Below are positions 42,735 through 50,730 of a stretch of DNA of 64,000 nt, in pieces. This DNA comes from Pseudomonas alcaligenes. Its GTDB lineage: Bacteria > Pseudomonadota > Gammaproteobacteria > Pseudomonadales > Pseudomonadaceae. Location of the stretch: positions 3,189,501 through 3,253,500 of the forward strand of contig NZ_LZEU01000001.1 in the NCBI RefSeq assembly GCF_014490745.1, in the 5' to 3' direction. Every line of letters begins with the position of its first letter. Position 1 is the first letter of the stretch. Position numbers and translations under genes: made by a program. Below the pieces are notes generated by a model. That model ran no database searches and was not told the DNA's origin. It saw only the letters and a list, made by a program, of their open reading frames with translations.

Positions 42735-44702
42735 TCAGATCTGGAAGCGTATCAGCATGTCCTTCATCTTCTGCCCGAGTACATGCAGGCCCTGGGCCGC
42801 CGTTTCAGCCTGCTTGGCGCTGGACATGTTCTGCATGCTCGCTTCGCGGATGCTCTCCATCGCCAGCACCAGTTGATCCATGCCGGCCAGCTGCTGCTGC
42901 GCCGACACCGAGATTTCCACCACGGCCGCGGCGCCCTGGTCGATGTTCTCGGCCAGTAGACGGATGGCCTCACCGGCCTGCCCCGACTGGCGCACCCCGT
43001 CGCTCACCGAGCGGCTACCCTGCTCGGCCGCCTGCACCGTGCTGCTGGTGGCCCGCTGGATCTCGCCGAGGATGCTGCGCACCTGCACGGTGGCCTGCTT
43101 GGACTGCTCGGCCAGGCTCTTCACCTCCTGCGCTACCACGGCAAAACCCTTGCCCTGCTCACCGGCCTTGGCCGCCTCGATCGAGGCGTTTACCGCCAGC
43201 AAGTTGGACTGTTCGGCCAGGCTGTTGACCGTGGCAATGATCTCGCCAATGGTCTGCACCTGCTCTGCCAGGTGGGTAATGTTCTCGCCCACCACCTCCA
43301 TCTGCTGGTGGATCCGGCGCATGCCGTCGACGACATCCTCCACCGCCTTGCGCCCGTCCTGCGAGACCTGCGCCGAGCGCTGCGCCGTCTGCGACACACT
43401 CAAGGCACGCTGGCTGGACATCAGCGCGGCCTGCTTGATCTCCTCCACCGTGACGCTGGTTTCGCTGATCGCCGTCGAGGTTTCACTGGTACCGCTGGCA
43501 ATCTGGTAGGCACCGGCGGCGATCTCGCTGGCCGAGTCGGTCAGTACATCGATGCCACTGCGCACATCGCGATTGATCTGGCGCAGGTCGCCCAGCATCT
43601 GGGCAAAGGCGTTGCCCAGCAGGTCACTGGGCGACTGTGGCTGCACCTCGATGGTCAGGTTGCCGGCGGCGATCTGCCGCGCCGACTCGGCCATCTGCCG
43701 CAGGGACTGCAGCATCCGCGCAAAGGCCTGGCCGAACTGGTCGTCCGCCGACTGTGGCTGCACTTCCACCGCCAGGTTGCCGGCAGCGATCTGCCGCGCC
43801 GACTCGGCCACATGGCGCAGGGCCTGGGTCATCGCAGCAAAAGCCTGGCCGAACTGGTCGTCCGCCGACTGCGGCTGCACTGCGACGGCCAGGTTGCCGG
43901 CGGCGATCTGTCGGGCCGACTCGGCGGTCTGACGCAAGGACTGCAGCATGCGCGCCATCGATGCCTGCAACACGCCGATCTCGTCGGAGCGGGTGCTCAG
44001 CGTCAGCTCGCTGCTCAGGTTACCGGTGCTGATGCGGTCGGCCACCGTACTGACCTCCCGCAGCGGTCGGGCGATATGCCGCGTCAGGAACAGCGCGGCC
44101 GCAAACACAAAGGCCATGGACAGCAGGAGGCTCCACACTATGGTGCGCTGGGTGCTCTGCGCACTCTCCTGAGCCGCCTCGTCACGTTCGGCCTGCAGCC
44201 GCCCTTCCTCCTTGGACATCTCGCCGATCAGATCGCGAATCTGCGACATGGTGGCGCGGCCCTTGCCAGTCAAAATCACTTGGGCGGATGCCTCCAGGCC
44301 TTGCTCGCGACGGATCTGGATATTGCTCTTCAACTGCTCCAGGCGCTGATCGATCAATGGTCTCAGGCGTTCCAGGTTACGCTGCTGGATCGGATTATCG
44401 ATCGTCAACTGGCGCAACCGGTTCATGCTCTCGCTTTCCTGATGCAAGGCATCGGTGTAAGGCTCCAGGTACTGATCGACCCCGGTAAGCAGATAACCGC
44501 GCTGGCCAGTCTCGGCGTCCTGCATGATCGACAACAGGCTACTGAGCTGAGCCATGACCTCATGGGTGTGGGCCACCCAGTGGGATGTTTCGAGGAGGTT
44601 GAGCGTGTTGCGGTACGAGATCCCAGCCACGAACAGCATGACCAGCAAGATCGCACAGAAGCTGCTCCACAGTTTGGCGCCAATCGAGAACCTCATGTTC
44701 AT
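42735..44702 (-). CDS. Methyl-accepting chemotaxis protein with CHASE3 sensor and tandem HAMP-like repeats
   Basis: Chemoreceptor of 655 residues. TM1 (about 10-30), a CHASE3 domain (about 38-175, with QDAETGQRGYLLTGVDQYLEPY) and TM2 (about 188-208) are followed by a canonical HAMP. Then come three 39-residue repeats, each starting ESARQIAAGNL. The signalling domain has the tip EQSNLLAVNASIEAAKAGEQGKGFAVVAQEV near residues 495-525. It ends LIRFQI without a CheR/CheB tether. The repeat array lengthens the HAMP-type relay between membrane and kinase-control module. The signal is unknown. The start at 44702 gives two Met (MNM); an inverted repeat follows the stop. Confidence 0.93.
   Translation of the reverse strand: MNMRFSIGAKLWSSFCAILLVMLFVAGISYRNTLNLLETSHWVAHTHEVMAQLSSLLSIMQDAETGQRGYLLTGVDQYLEPYTDALHQESESMNRLRQLTIDNPIQQRNLERLRPLIDQRLEQLKSNIQIRREQGLEASAQVILTGKGRATMSQIRDLIGEMSKEEGRLQAERDEAAQESAQSTQRTIVWSLLLSMAFVFAAALFLTRHIARPLREVSTVADRISTGNLSSELTLSTRSDEIGVLQASMARMLQSLRQTAESARQIAAGNLAVAVQPQSADDQFGQAFAAMTQALRHVAESARQIAAGNLAVEVQPQSADDQFGQAFARMLQSLRQMAESARQIAAGNLTIEVQPQSPSDLLGNAFAQMLGDLRQINRDVRSGIDVLTDSASEIAAGAYQIASGTSETSTAISETSVTVEEIKQAALMSSQRALSVSQTAQRSAQVSQDGRKAVEDVVDGMRRIHQQMEVVGENITHLAEQVQTIGEIIATVNSLAEQSNLLAVNASIEAAKAGEQGKGFAVVAQEVKSLAEQSKQATVQVRSILGEIQRATSSTVQAAEQGSRSVSDGVRQSGQAGEAIRLLAENIDQGAAAVVEISVSAQQQLAGMDQLVLAMESIREASMQNMSSAKQAETAAQGLHVLGQKMKDMLIRFQI
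43657..44007. repeat. Intragenic 117-bp tandem repeat (three units)
   Basis: Marker AGGTTGCCGGC(G/A)GCGATCTG recurs at 43657, 43774 and 43891, a period of 117 bp or 39 codons. The two upstream units of the protein are nearly identical at DNA level; the third has diverged (LTIEVQPQSPSDLLGNAF instead of LAVEVQPQSADDQFGQAF). The outer boundary toward 44007 is approximate. Confidence 0.85.
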
Positions 44703-44835
44703 TTCTCCTCCTTCCCTCTGGCGTGCCCTGGACGAATGGCGCGGCGTACCTGGCGATATAACTGCTCCTGCTTTCAGTCATAGCTCAGTTTGACCGGCTT
44801 GGCCGCTTTACCGCGGCAGATTCGTCGACATCGAC

Positions 44836-45258
44836 CTAACGCTCGATGATCTGCCCGCGCATCGGTGCCAGACGTGCCAGCAGGCGGTTCTGCAGCGGCA
44901 CGCTGACCTGTTCGGCGTCCATGGCGTCGATCAGATCCTCGACCAGGGCGTTGAAATCGCTACGCGTAAGGTTCAGCCCCTTGTGGCTCTCCTCCATGCT
45001 GTCGCCGGTGTACTCGCAGGGCCCGCCGGCCTCGACGCAGATCTGCTCGACCAGTTTGTCGCGCAGGCGCTCGATGTCGATGTCCTGAAAATGCCGGGAA
45101 ATCCGCGGATTGCGCGCGGCATTGAGCAACATGCCCTCGACGATGCGGGTGATGCCGGCCTGCTCGCCGAGGCCGCGATAGAGGCTGTCATCCTTGACCG
45201 ACTGAGTGGCGCAGGCGCCCAGCAAGACGATACCCAGGGCCAGCAGCAAGTTGCGCAT
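44836..45258 (-). CDS. Group 1 truncated haemoglobin with lipoprotein signal
   Basis: Predicted envelope-anchored globin of 140 residues. Residues 1-16 form a lipoprotein signal with lipobox LLGAC and lipidated Cys16. The rest fits a trHb1 fold: a start helix YRGLGEQAGITRIVEGML, then RHFQDIDIERLRDKLVEQI, and the proximal haem ligand H92 in EESHKGLNLT. Truncated haemoglobins bind O2 or NO or carry out redox chemistry, but most are cytosolic, so an exported form is unusual. It is the last gene of a four-gene operon, 2 bp after the DUF3034 gene. Confidence 0.85.
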   Translation of the reverse strand: MRNLLLALGIVLLGACATQSVKDDSLYRGLGEQAGITRIVEGMLLNAARNPRISRHFQDIDIERLRDKLVEQICVEAGGPCEYTGDSMEESHKGLNLTRSDFNALVEDLIDAMDAEQVSVPLQNRLLARLAPMRGQIIER

Positions 45259-45260
45259 GC

Positions 45261-46121
45261 TCAGAAACTCCCCTGCAGGGACAGGTAGGCCCCATCCTGG
45301 TTGTCCAGCCCGGCGATCTCGCCCAGGCGTGCATAGGCCAGCACCACGGCCAGGTGCTTGTTGGGGAAGTAGCCGAGGAACACATCGAACCAGTCGTTCT
45401 CGCCGGCGAAGCTGAGGTTGTCCGGCTTCTCGCGATACTCCACACCCAGTGCCCAGCGCGGATTGAACAGTACGGCCACACTGCCTTCCTTCAATACCGA
45501 GTGCTTGTCGCGGCGGTCGCCACCGAAGCCCAGCAGGCCCTGCTCGTTGGCCCGGCTGTAACGCAGGTTGCCGTTGAGCAGCAGGTTGTAGCCAAAGGCC
45601 GCACCTAGGAACAGGCGGCTGGCGGCCAGATAGCCCTCGGTGTCTTCGTCACGCTGGGCGCCGACCAGGCTCGGCACCAGGAAATCCTTCTGCCGCTTGT
45701 GCTCGATGCCCAGCGACACCTGCGGCAGGCGGTCGTAGATCAGGTCGCCGAACAAGCGCACCTTGAGGCCAAAGATGTCCTGGCTGAGGCTGTTGTCCGG
45801 CAGGTTGAGATTGCGCGCCAGGGTGCCCAGGTCGAAACGCTGGCGCGCATAGGACAGCTCCACCCGGTTACCGTAGGAAAAGGCCGCACCGCCGACATCC
45901 AGCCGGTAATCGCCGGTTTCCACGCGGGTGGCAAAGGCCGTGGCGCCCCACTCGCCCTCCTCGCCGTAGCCGGACAGCACCGCCCAGGGCACGATGCCGC
46001 CACCGGCCGCACCATCGATGCTGGTGGCGCCACCGGTGGCCAGCAGGCGCCCCTTCTCTTCCGCCAGGCCCAGGGCCGGCAGGCACAGCACGAGCAGGCC
46101 AAATACGAGTTTCTTCGTCAT
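45261..46121 (-). CDS. DUF3034 family envelope protein
   Basis: Exported protein of 286 residues with signal peptide MTKKLVFGLLVLCLPALGLA. The mature part is rich in alternating aromatic and polar strands (for example EWGATAFATRVETGDYRLD, RVELSYARQRFDLG, LAVVLAYARLGEIAG) and ends in an aromatic residue (SLQGSF). This suggests an outer-membrane beta-barrel. The family is uncharacterised. The start at 46121 lies 2 bp after the stop of the EAL gene, and the globin gene follows 2 bp later. Such tight packing implies one mRNA and a joint function. Confidence 0.82.
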   Translation of the reverse strand: MTKKLVFGLLVLCLPALGLAEEKGRLLATGGATSIDGAAGGGIVPWAVLSGYGEEGEWGATAFATRVETGDYRLDVGGAAFSYGNRVELSYARQRFDLGTLARNLNLPDNSLSQDIFGLKVRLFGDLIYDRLPQVSLGIEHKRQKDFLVPSLVGAQRDEDTEGYLAASRLFLGAAFGYNLLLNGNLRYSRANEQGLLGFGGDRRDKHSVLKEGSVAVLFNPRWALGVEYREKPDNLSFAGENDWFDVFLGYFPNKHLAVVLAYARLGEIAGLDNQDGAYLSLQGSF

Positions 46122-46123
46122 GC

Positions 46124-48475
46124 TCAAGGCACCATCGCCAGCGAGGCGTGTAGCGGCTGCCGAACCCAACTCTCGAACAGCTGAGCCGGCAGCGGTTTGT
46201 TGATGAAGTAGCCCTGCGCGGTGTCGCAGTTCCAGCGCCGCAGCAGCTCCAGGTTGTGGAGGAACTCGACGCCTTCCGCCACCACCTTGAGCCCCAGGCT
46301 GTGGCTCATCTCGATGGTCGAGCGGACGATCACCGCATCCTCGCTGCGCTCGTCGAGGTCGCGGATGAACGACTGGTCGATCTTCAGCTCCTGCACCGGC
46401 ATGCGCTTGAGCTGGGCCAGGGACGAGTAGCCGGTGCCGAAATCGTCCACCGACAGGTGGATGCCGCACTCGCGCAGGCGGTGCAGCACCTTCAGGGCCA
46501 GCTGGGGGTCTTCCATCATGGCGCTCTCGGTGATCTCGAACACCAGTTGCTCGGCGGCTACCGAGTGGTAATCCAGCAGCTTGTGCACCCGTTCGGCCAG
46601 ATCCAGGCTGACCAGGTCTTCGGCCGAGATGTTCAGCGAGATCTGCAGGTGCAGGCCGCGCTGGTTCCACTCCTCCAGCTGCCGCACGGTTTCCTCGATC
46701 ACCCAGGTGGTAAGGATCTGAATGCTGCCGGTGCGCTCGGCCAGGGGGATGAATTCGCCGGGCGAGACCATGCCGTACTGCGGGTGGTTCCAGCGCAGCA
46801 AGGCCTCCGCACCCAGCACCCGGCCGGCGCGGATATCCAGCTTGGGCTGGTAATAGAGCAGCAGTTCGCCATTGCCCGCAGCGTGGCGCAGGTCGCGCAC
46901 CAGATTGACCTGGCGCTGGTGGTCGTCGTCGCGGCCCTGCTGATAGACCTGCAGGTGCCCAGGCAAGTGGGCGGCATCCTGCATGGCGATCGCTGCGCGG
47001 CGCAGCAGGTCGTCCGGGGTATCGGCATGGGCCGGGAAGGCAGCGATGCCGATGTGGCAGTCGAGCACCAGGCTGAGGTTGCCGATCTGGATCGGCGCCA
47101 GCAGCATCTGCTGCAGTTTGTCGGCCAGCGCCACCGCGCTGTCGCTGTCGCTGTTTTCCAGCAGCAGGAGCATCTCGTCTGCCACCAGGCGCGCCATGCT
47201 GTCACCGGGGCGCAGGGTCGCCTGCAGGCGCCGGCTGAGCTGCTGCAGGCACAGGTCGGTGCCCTCGACTCCAGCGCTCTCGAGAATGGTGCGGTAATTG
47301 GCGATGCCCAGCTGCAGCAGCGCAGTCGGCCGCGCCGCAGTGATCGCGCTGCCCAGGCGTTCCAGCGCCAGGGTGCGGTTGGGCAAACCGGTCAGCGCAT
47401 CGTGCAGGGCATTGTACGCCAGCTGCCGCTCGCGCTCGGCGATATCCTCCTGCATATGTCGCAGCGCCTGGGCCAGACTGCCCAGCTCATCGCGGCGGCG
47501 CACCTCGATGGCGGTCTGGTAGTCGCCCTGGCCCACCCGCTCGGCCACCAGCGCCAGCTGCCGCACCGGCTGCGACAGGCTGCGTGCCAGCAACAGGGCA
47601 CCGAGCAACGAGGCGAAGAAGGCGGCCAGGGCGATCAGCAGGATGTCGTGATCCAGCGGGGCAAACGCCGCCTCGGCCTGCGCCACCGACTTGTGCAACA
47701 GGGCCAGCACCTGAAAATCCGTGCCACTGGCCAGCAATCGCCACTCGCCCAGGTAACGCTGACCGTCCGCTTCCAGCAGGCGGTTGCCGCTGTTGCCGCT
47801 GTCCAGGTGCAACTGCTTGATCTCCTCGCGCAGCTGGGCATGCAGCTCCGCCGGCAAGGTACTGACCCAGCCCGCCGGCTTGCCCTGCTCGAGCGAAACC
47901 AGGGTCAGCTCCAGGTGCGTCAGCTCGCGCAGCTCCTCGGCCAGCGCCGAGTCGAGGTGAAAGCCCATGACCACCCGGGCGATGGGCAACGGGGCATTGA
48001 CCGTGGCCTCCACCAGCAGAAAGAGCTTGCCGTCGATCGGCAGCAGCACGGCCTGGTCGCCCTGCCGCTCGCGCATCTGCAGGGCCAGGCGCCCGACCGA
48101 AGCAGCACCGATACGCTCGTCGGTACTGGCCAGCAGGCTGCCGTCCAGACCGAGCAGCATCACCGTGCCGGCATTGATCCGCGCGCCATGGTTGGCCAGC
48201 GCCGAACGGATGGTGTCGCGATCACCGCTGGCCACTGCATCCTTGAAGCCGAAATCGGCAGCCAGCACCTGCACCGCGTCATGCAGCTGGCGGCCACGCA
48301 GGTTGAGCAGCTGCTCGAAGACCCGGCCGCCGACCCCCAGTTCCTCACGCAACTGCCCCTGCACCGCCACGCCGGTGGCCATTTTGACCGCGAAATACAG
48401 GGCACCGACCACCACCAGCAGGAGCAGGATCAGCACACTGGCGATGCGTGCCTGGAAGCTACTGCTGAACTTCAC
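46124..48475 (-). CDS. Cache-HAMP-GGDEF(degenerate)-EAL c-di-GMP phosphodiesterase
   Basis: Membrane sensor protein of 783 residues. TM1 (about 10-30), a large periplasmic Cache-like sensor (about 35-285) and TM2 (about 290-310) precede HAMP (about 315-365). A GGDEF-type domain (about 370-530) has the active site reduced to VADEM near residue 432, so cyclase activity is unlikely. The EAL domain (about 540-780) is intact: AEALLRW, EITESAMM, DDFGTGYSSL and KIDQSFI. It should therefore act as a phosphodiesterase. The GTG at 48475 is chosen since it begins the membrane anchor (KFSSSFQARIASVL); this gives a 17-bp overlap with the cupredoxin gene. Confidence 0.88.
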   Translation of the reverse strand: MKFSSSFQARIASVLILLLLVVVGALYFAVKMATGVAVQGQLREELGVGGRVFEQLLNLRGRQLHDAVQVLAADFGFKDAVASGDRDTIRSALANHGARINAGTVMLLGLDGSLLASTDERIGAASVGRLALQMRERQGDQAVLLPIDGKLFLLVEATVNAPLPIARVVMGFHLDSALAEELRELTHLELTLVSLEQGKPAGWVSTLPAELHAQLREEIKQLHLDSGNSGNRLLEADGQRYLGEWRLLASGTDFQVLALLHKSVAQAEAAFAPLDHDILLIALAAFFASLLGALLLARSLSQPVRQLALVAERVGQGDYQTAIEVRRRDELGSLAQALRHMQEDIAERERQLAYNALHDALTGLPNRTLALERLGSAITAARPTALLQLGIANYRTILESAGVEGTDLCLQQLSRRLQATLRPGDSMARLVADEMLLLLENSDSDSAVALADKLQQMLLAPIQIGNLSLVLDCHIGIAAFPAHADTPDDLLRRAAIAMQDAAHLPGHLQVYQQGRDDDHQRQVNLVRDLRHAAGNGELLLYYQPKLDIRAGRVLGAEALLRWNHPQYGMVSPGEFIPLAERTGSIQILTTWVIEETVRQLEEWNQRGLHLQISLNISAEDLVSLDLAERVHKLLDYHSVAAEQLVFEITESAMMEDPQLALKVLHRLRECGIHLSVDDFGTGYSSLAQLKRMPVQELKIDQSFIRDLDERSEDAVIVRSTIEMSHSLGLKVVAEGVEFLHNLELLRRWNCDTAQGYFINKPLPAQLFESWVRQPLHASLAMVP

Positions 48476-49136
48476 GGGTGGCCTTCTTGAATGCCTCGCC
48501 AAAGGCACCGGTTTTGGGGGCCTGGGGGATGGCCGCGGCACCACCGACCAGGGGCAGGCTGAAGCGCTGCTGGGTGTCGCCCGCGCCCAGCTGCAGCTCA
48601 CCCGCCGCCACCGGCAGCATGTCGCGCACCTGGGGGTGCCACAGGGTCACCCGATAGCGCCCGGCCGGCAGCCCCTCGAGGCGCAGGTGACCGCTGGCGT
48701 CGCTGACGGCGAACCAGGGATCGTCGGTGACATACACATAACCGAGCATCCAGTCATGGATATTGCAGCCGAGCACCACCACCCCGGGCTTGTCGAACAG
48801 CACCGGCTCGCTCGGCGTGCCCTGGTACAGGCGCAGCTCGAAACGCTTGGCCGGCGAGAAGGAATAGACGTGGTGGCGGATGTTGTCGCTGTTGGGAAAG
48901 CGCACCGCAGTGCCGGTACGCACGACCAGCACGGTCGGCACGAACTGCTTGCTGCGCTGATCCATGATGCCGTCGGCAAGCGGCGCATTACCGCCGTCTC
49001 CCGCCAGCGTCAGCACGGCATTGCCCAGCGGACGCCCGCTGTCGTCGAGCAGGTCGGCCGTCAGGCCGGCGGCCCCCGCATACGGCGCGAGGCCGCCGCA
49101 AAGCACCAGGACAAGGACAACGAAGGACTTGAACAT
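48459..49136 (-). CDS. Predicted periplasmic cupredoxin (methylamine-utilisation-like protein)
   Basis: Exported protein of 225 residues with signal peptide (about 1-22, VLVLVLCGGLAPYAGA). Residues about 25-135 look like a plastocyanin-type domain with likely copper ligands H88 or H89 (NIRHHVYSFS), C124, H127 and M130 (GCNIHDWM). The C-terminal part (about 135-200) resembles a carboxypeptidase-regulatory-like beta sandwich (SDASGHLRLEGLPAGRYRVTLWHP). It is often annotated as a methylamine utilisation protein, though no mau genes are here. It may pass electrons to or bind copper with envelope partners. It is the first gene of the four-gene operon. Confidence 0.82.
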   Translation of the reverse strand: MFKSFVVLVLVLCGGLAPYAGAAGLTADLLDDSGRPLGNAVLTLAGDGGNAPLADGIMDQRSKQFVPTVLVVRTGTAVRFPNSDNIRHHVYSFSPAKRFELRLYQGTPSEPVLFDKPGVVVLGCNIHDWMLGYVYVTDDPWFAVSDASGHLRLEGLPAGRYRVTLWHPQVRDMLPVAAGELQLGAGDTQQRFSLPLVGGAAAIPQAPKTGAFGEAFKKATREVQQ

Positions 49137-49250
49137 GCTGGATTCCGCACTCCGACCCAGGCCCGGCAGGATGAACCTGCCGTCCCGACAACCCTTCTTA
49201 GCGTTTCCAGCAGCGTAGTCGAGGAGATCGCCAAGGGCACGCCAGCGCGC

Positions 49251-49940
49251 TCAGGAAAGCACGCTGCGGTCGAAGACGTAGGTATCGCCGCTCTTGCGCC
49301 GTTCCAGCAGATTCTGCGGGCGGCCCATCTTCGGGTAGTTGCGTTCCCCGGTCTCGACGATCCAGGCCTGCTGCTTCATTTTCTCCAGGCGCCCGCGCAA
49401 GGTGGTGTGCTGCACTGCCTGCCCCAGGCAGGCCTGGAACGCGGCAAGCGCCTCGGTGACGGTGAAGCGCGGCGCCAGCAACGCCAGCGGCAGCGAGGTG
49501 TACACCGACTTGCCGGCCAGGCGCTCGCGCGCCTGAGCCACCAGCTGGACATGGTCGAACGGTAGCGGGAAGCGCTCGCCGAGCACCTCGTCGAGGTCGA
49601 CGAAGCGCAGATCATCCCCCTCCAGTGGCACCTGCGGCGGCAGCAGGGCCAGGTAGAACGCGCTCAGCGACCAGCCGCGCGGGTCGCGGGCGGCATTGCC
49701 CACCGTCGCCACCTGTTCCAGGTGCTGCGGGCAGACCCGCGCCTTCTCGTCCAGGGCGCGCTGCGCCGCAGAATCCAGGCTGGGATCGGCGCAACGGCCA
49801 TTGACCAGCACCCCGGGCAAGGCCCATTGCCCTTCGAACGGCGCCTGGGCGCGGCGGATCAGCAGCAGCTCCAACCTGCCCGCCTCGCTCAGGCGCAGCG
49901 CGACTATATCCACGCTGGCCAATACTTCCGCCGTTGCCAT
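49251..49940 (-). CDS. nrtR: NrtR-family regulator of NAD metabolism (Nudix-like plus winged helix)
   Basis: Repressor of NAD salvage genes, 229 residues. The N-terminal Nudix-like domain (about 5-150) has a broken Nudix box (ALDEKARV in place of REUxEExGU), which fits a sensor of ADP-ribose-type ligands instead of an enzyme. The C-terminal winged helix (about 155-229) includes RGRLEKMKQQAWIVETGE. The ATG at 49940 is next to GGAGG; the longer frame is unsupported. Its divergent neighbours are pncA-pncB-nadE, the typical NrtR targets. Two palindromes in the gap (49963-49985 and 50023-50051) are likely operators. Confidence 0.92.
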   Translation of the reverse strand: MATAEVLASVDIVALRLSEAGRLELLLIRRAQAPFEGQWALPGVLVNGRCADPSLDSAAQRALDEKARVCPQHLEQVATVGNAARDPRGWSLSAFYLALLPPQVPLEGDDLRFVDLDEVLGERFPLPFDHVQLVAQARERLAGKSVYTSLPLALLAPRFTVTEALAAFQACLGQAVQHTTLRGRLEKMKQQAWIVETGERNYPKMGRPQNLLERRKSGDTYVFDRSVLS

Positions 49941-49962
49941 GCTTCCTCCGTTGCCTTGTCGA

Positions 49963-49985
49963 CTTATTTCATCTTGACCAATAAG
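49963..49985. promoter_or_regulatory. Candidate NrtR operator O1 (nrtR side)
   Basis: CTTATT-N11-AATAAG, a perfect 6-bp-arm palindrome 23 bp upstream of the nrtR start. It has the same TATT-N11-AATA layout as O2, suggesting autoregulation. Confidence 0.68.
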
Positions 49986-50022
49986 CCCCATGATTTCACG
50001 CCATTCATGGAAAATCGCTTGA

Positions 50023-50051
50023 CTACATATTACATCAGATGAAATATGTAG
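50023..50051. promoter_or_regulatory. Candidate NrtR operator O2 (pncA side)
   Basis: CTACATATT-N11-AATATGTAG, a perfect 9-bp-arm palindrome ending 33 bp before the pncA start. Its inner half TATT-N11-AATA matches O1. Confidence 0.82.
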
Positions 50052-50083
50052 CCATGCAATGGCGCAACCAAGGAGCGCACCCC

Positions 50084-50728
50084 ATGAAAATCGCCAGTTT
50101 CGACATCGACGCGCAAAAGGGTTTCACTCCCCTGTGCCCGGACGAGCTGCCGGTTCCCGGCGGCGATGCCATCGCCCCGGCCCTCAACCAGCTGGCCGAG
50201 CGCGCCAGCCTGCGCCTGGGCAGCAAGGATGCGCACAGCCCGCAAGCCGCCTGGGTGGCGCCCAGCCACGCGGAGATGCTCAAGCCGCTGGCGCTGGCCA
50301 ATGCCGACCTGTCCTGGGTCAGCCACTGCGTGCCCGGCACCCCGGGCTTCGAGCTGCTCGACGAGCTGCCGGCACCGCTGGACTACGACTACTTCGTGTG
50401 GAAAGGCGTGGAACCGGATCTGCATCCCTACGGCGCCTGCTACCACGACCTGGCCGAGAAGCGCAGCACGGGCGTCATCGAGTTTCTCCGGCACAATGGT
50501 GTAGAGCGTGTACTGGTCGGCGGCCTGGCCCTGGATTACTGCGTGAAGACCACCGCCCTGCAACTGCGCCGCGCTGGCTTCGCCGTCGACCTGTACCTGC
50601 CGGCCTGCCGCGCCATCGCTGAAGACACCGCACAAGCCGCCTGCACCGCGATGCGTGCAGCCGGCATCGCCCTGCATGCCAGCCTGGACGAGCTGGATGA
50701 GGCCCTGAACAGCGCCAAGGAGATTTGA
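50084..50728 (+). CDS. pncA: Nicotinamidase (isochorismatase-family hydrolase)
   Basis: Converts nicotinamide to nicotinic acid in NAD salvage. It has 214 residues. The catalytic set is visible: D9 in [10 protein letters not shown]107 in FVWKGVEP and the nucleophile C153 in [10 protein letters not shown]. The metal-binding KDAHSP motif and [11 protein letters not shown] are also present. The frame opens at 50039, inside operator O2; the ATG at 50084 has AAGGAG at proper distance and is preferred. It is followed directly by pncB and nadE, giving a complete nicotinamide-to-NAD route apart from nadD. Confidence 0.94.
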   Translation: MKIASFDIDAQKGFTPLCPDELPVPGGDAIAPALNQLAERASLRLGSKDAHSPQAAWVAPSHAEMLKPLALANADLSWVSHCVPGTPGFELLDELPAPLDYDYFVWKGVEPDLHPYGACYHDLAEKRSTGVIEFLRHNGVERVLVGGLALDYCVKTTALQLRRAGFAVDLYLPACRAIAEDTAQAACTAMRAAGIALHASLDELDEALNSAKEI

Positions 50729-50730
50729 TC

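Noticed and set aside
43657..44007. CRISPR-like direct repeats
   Set aside because: The 117-bp period is in frame inside a chemoreceptor gene and there are no unique spacers.
46256..48490. Plus-strand frame of 744 codons opposite the EAL sensor gene
   Set aside because: Antisense shadow; Q and H-rich translation without motifs.
48459..49136. Component of a methylamine dehydrogenase (mau) cluster
   Set aside because: No mau dehydrogenase or maturation genes are nearby; the name only reflects a common database label.
49251..49940. Active Nudix hydrolase
   Set aside because: The Nudix box lacks the REUxEE core, a C-terminal winged helix is present, and the neighbours are NAD salvage genes, all fitting NrtR.
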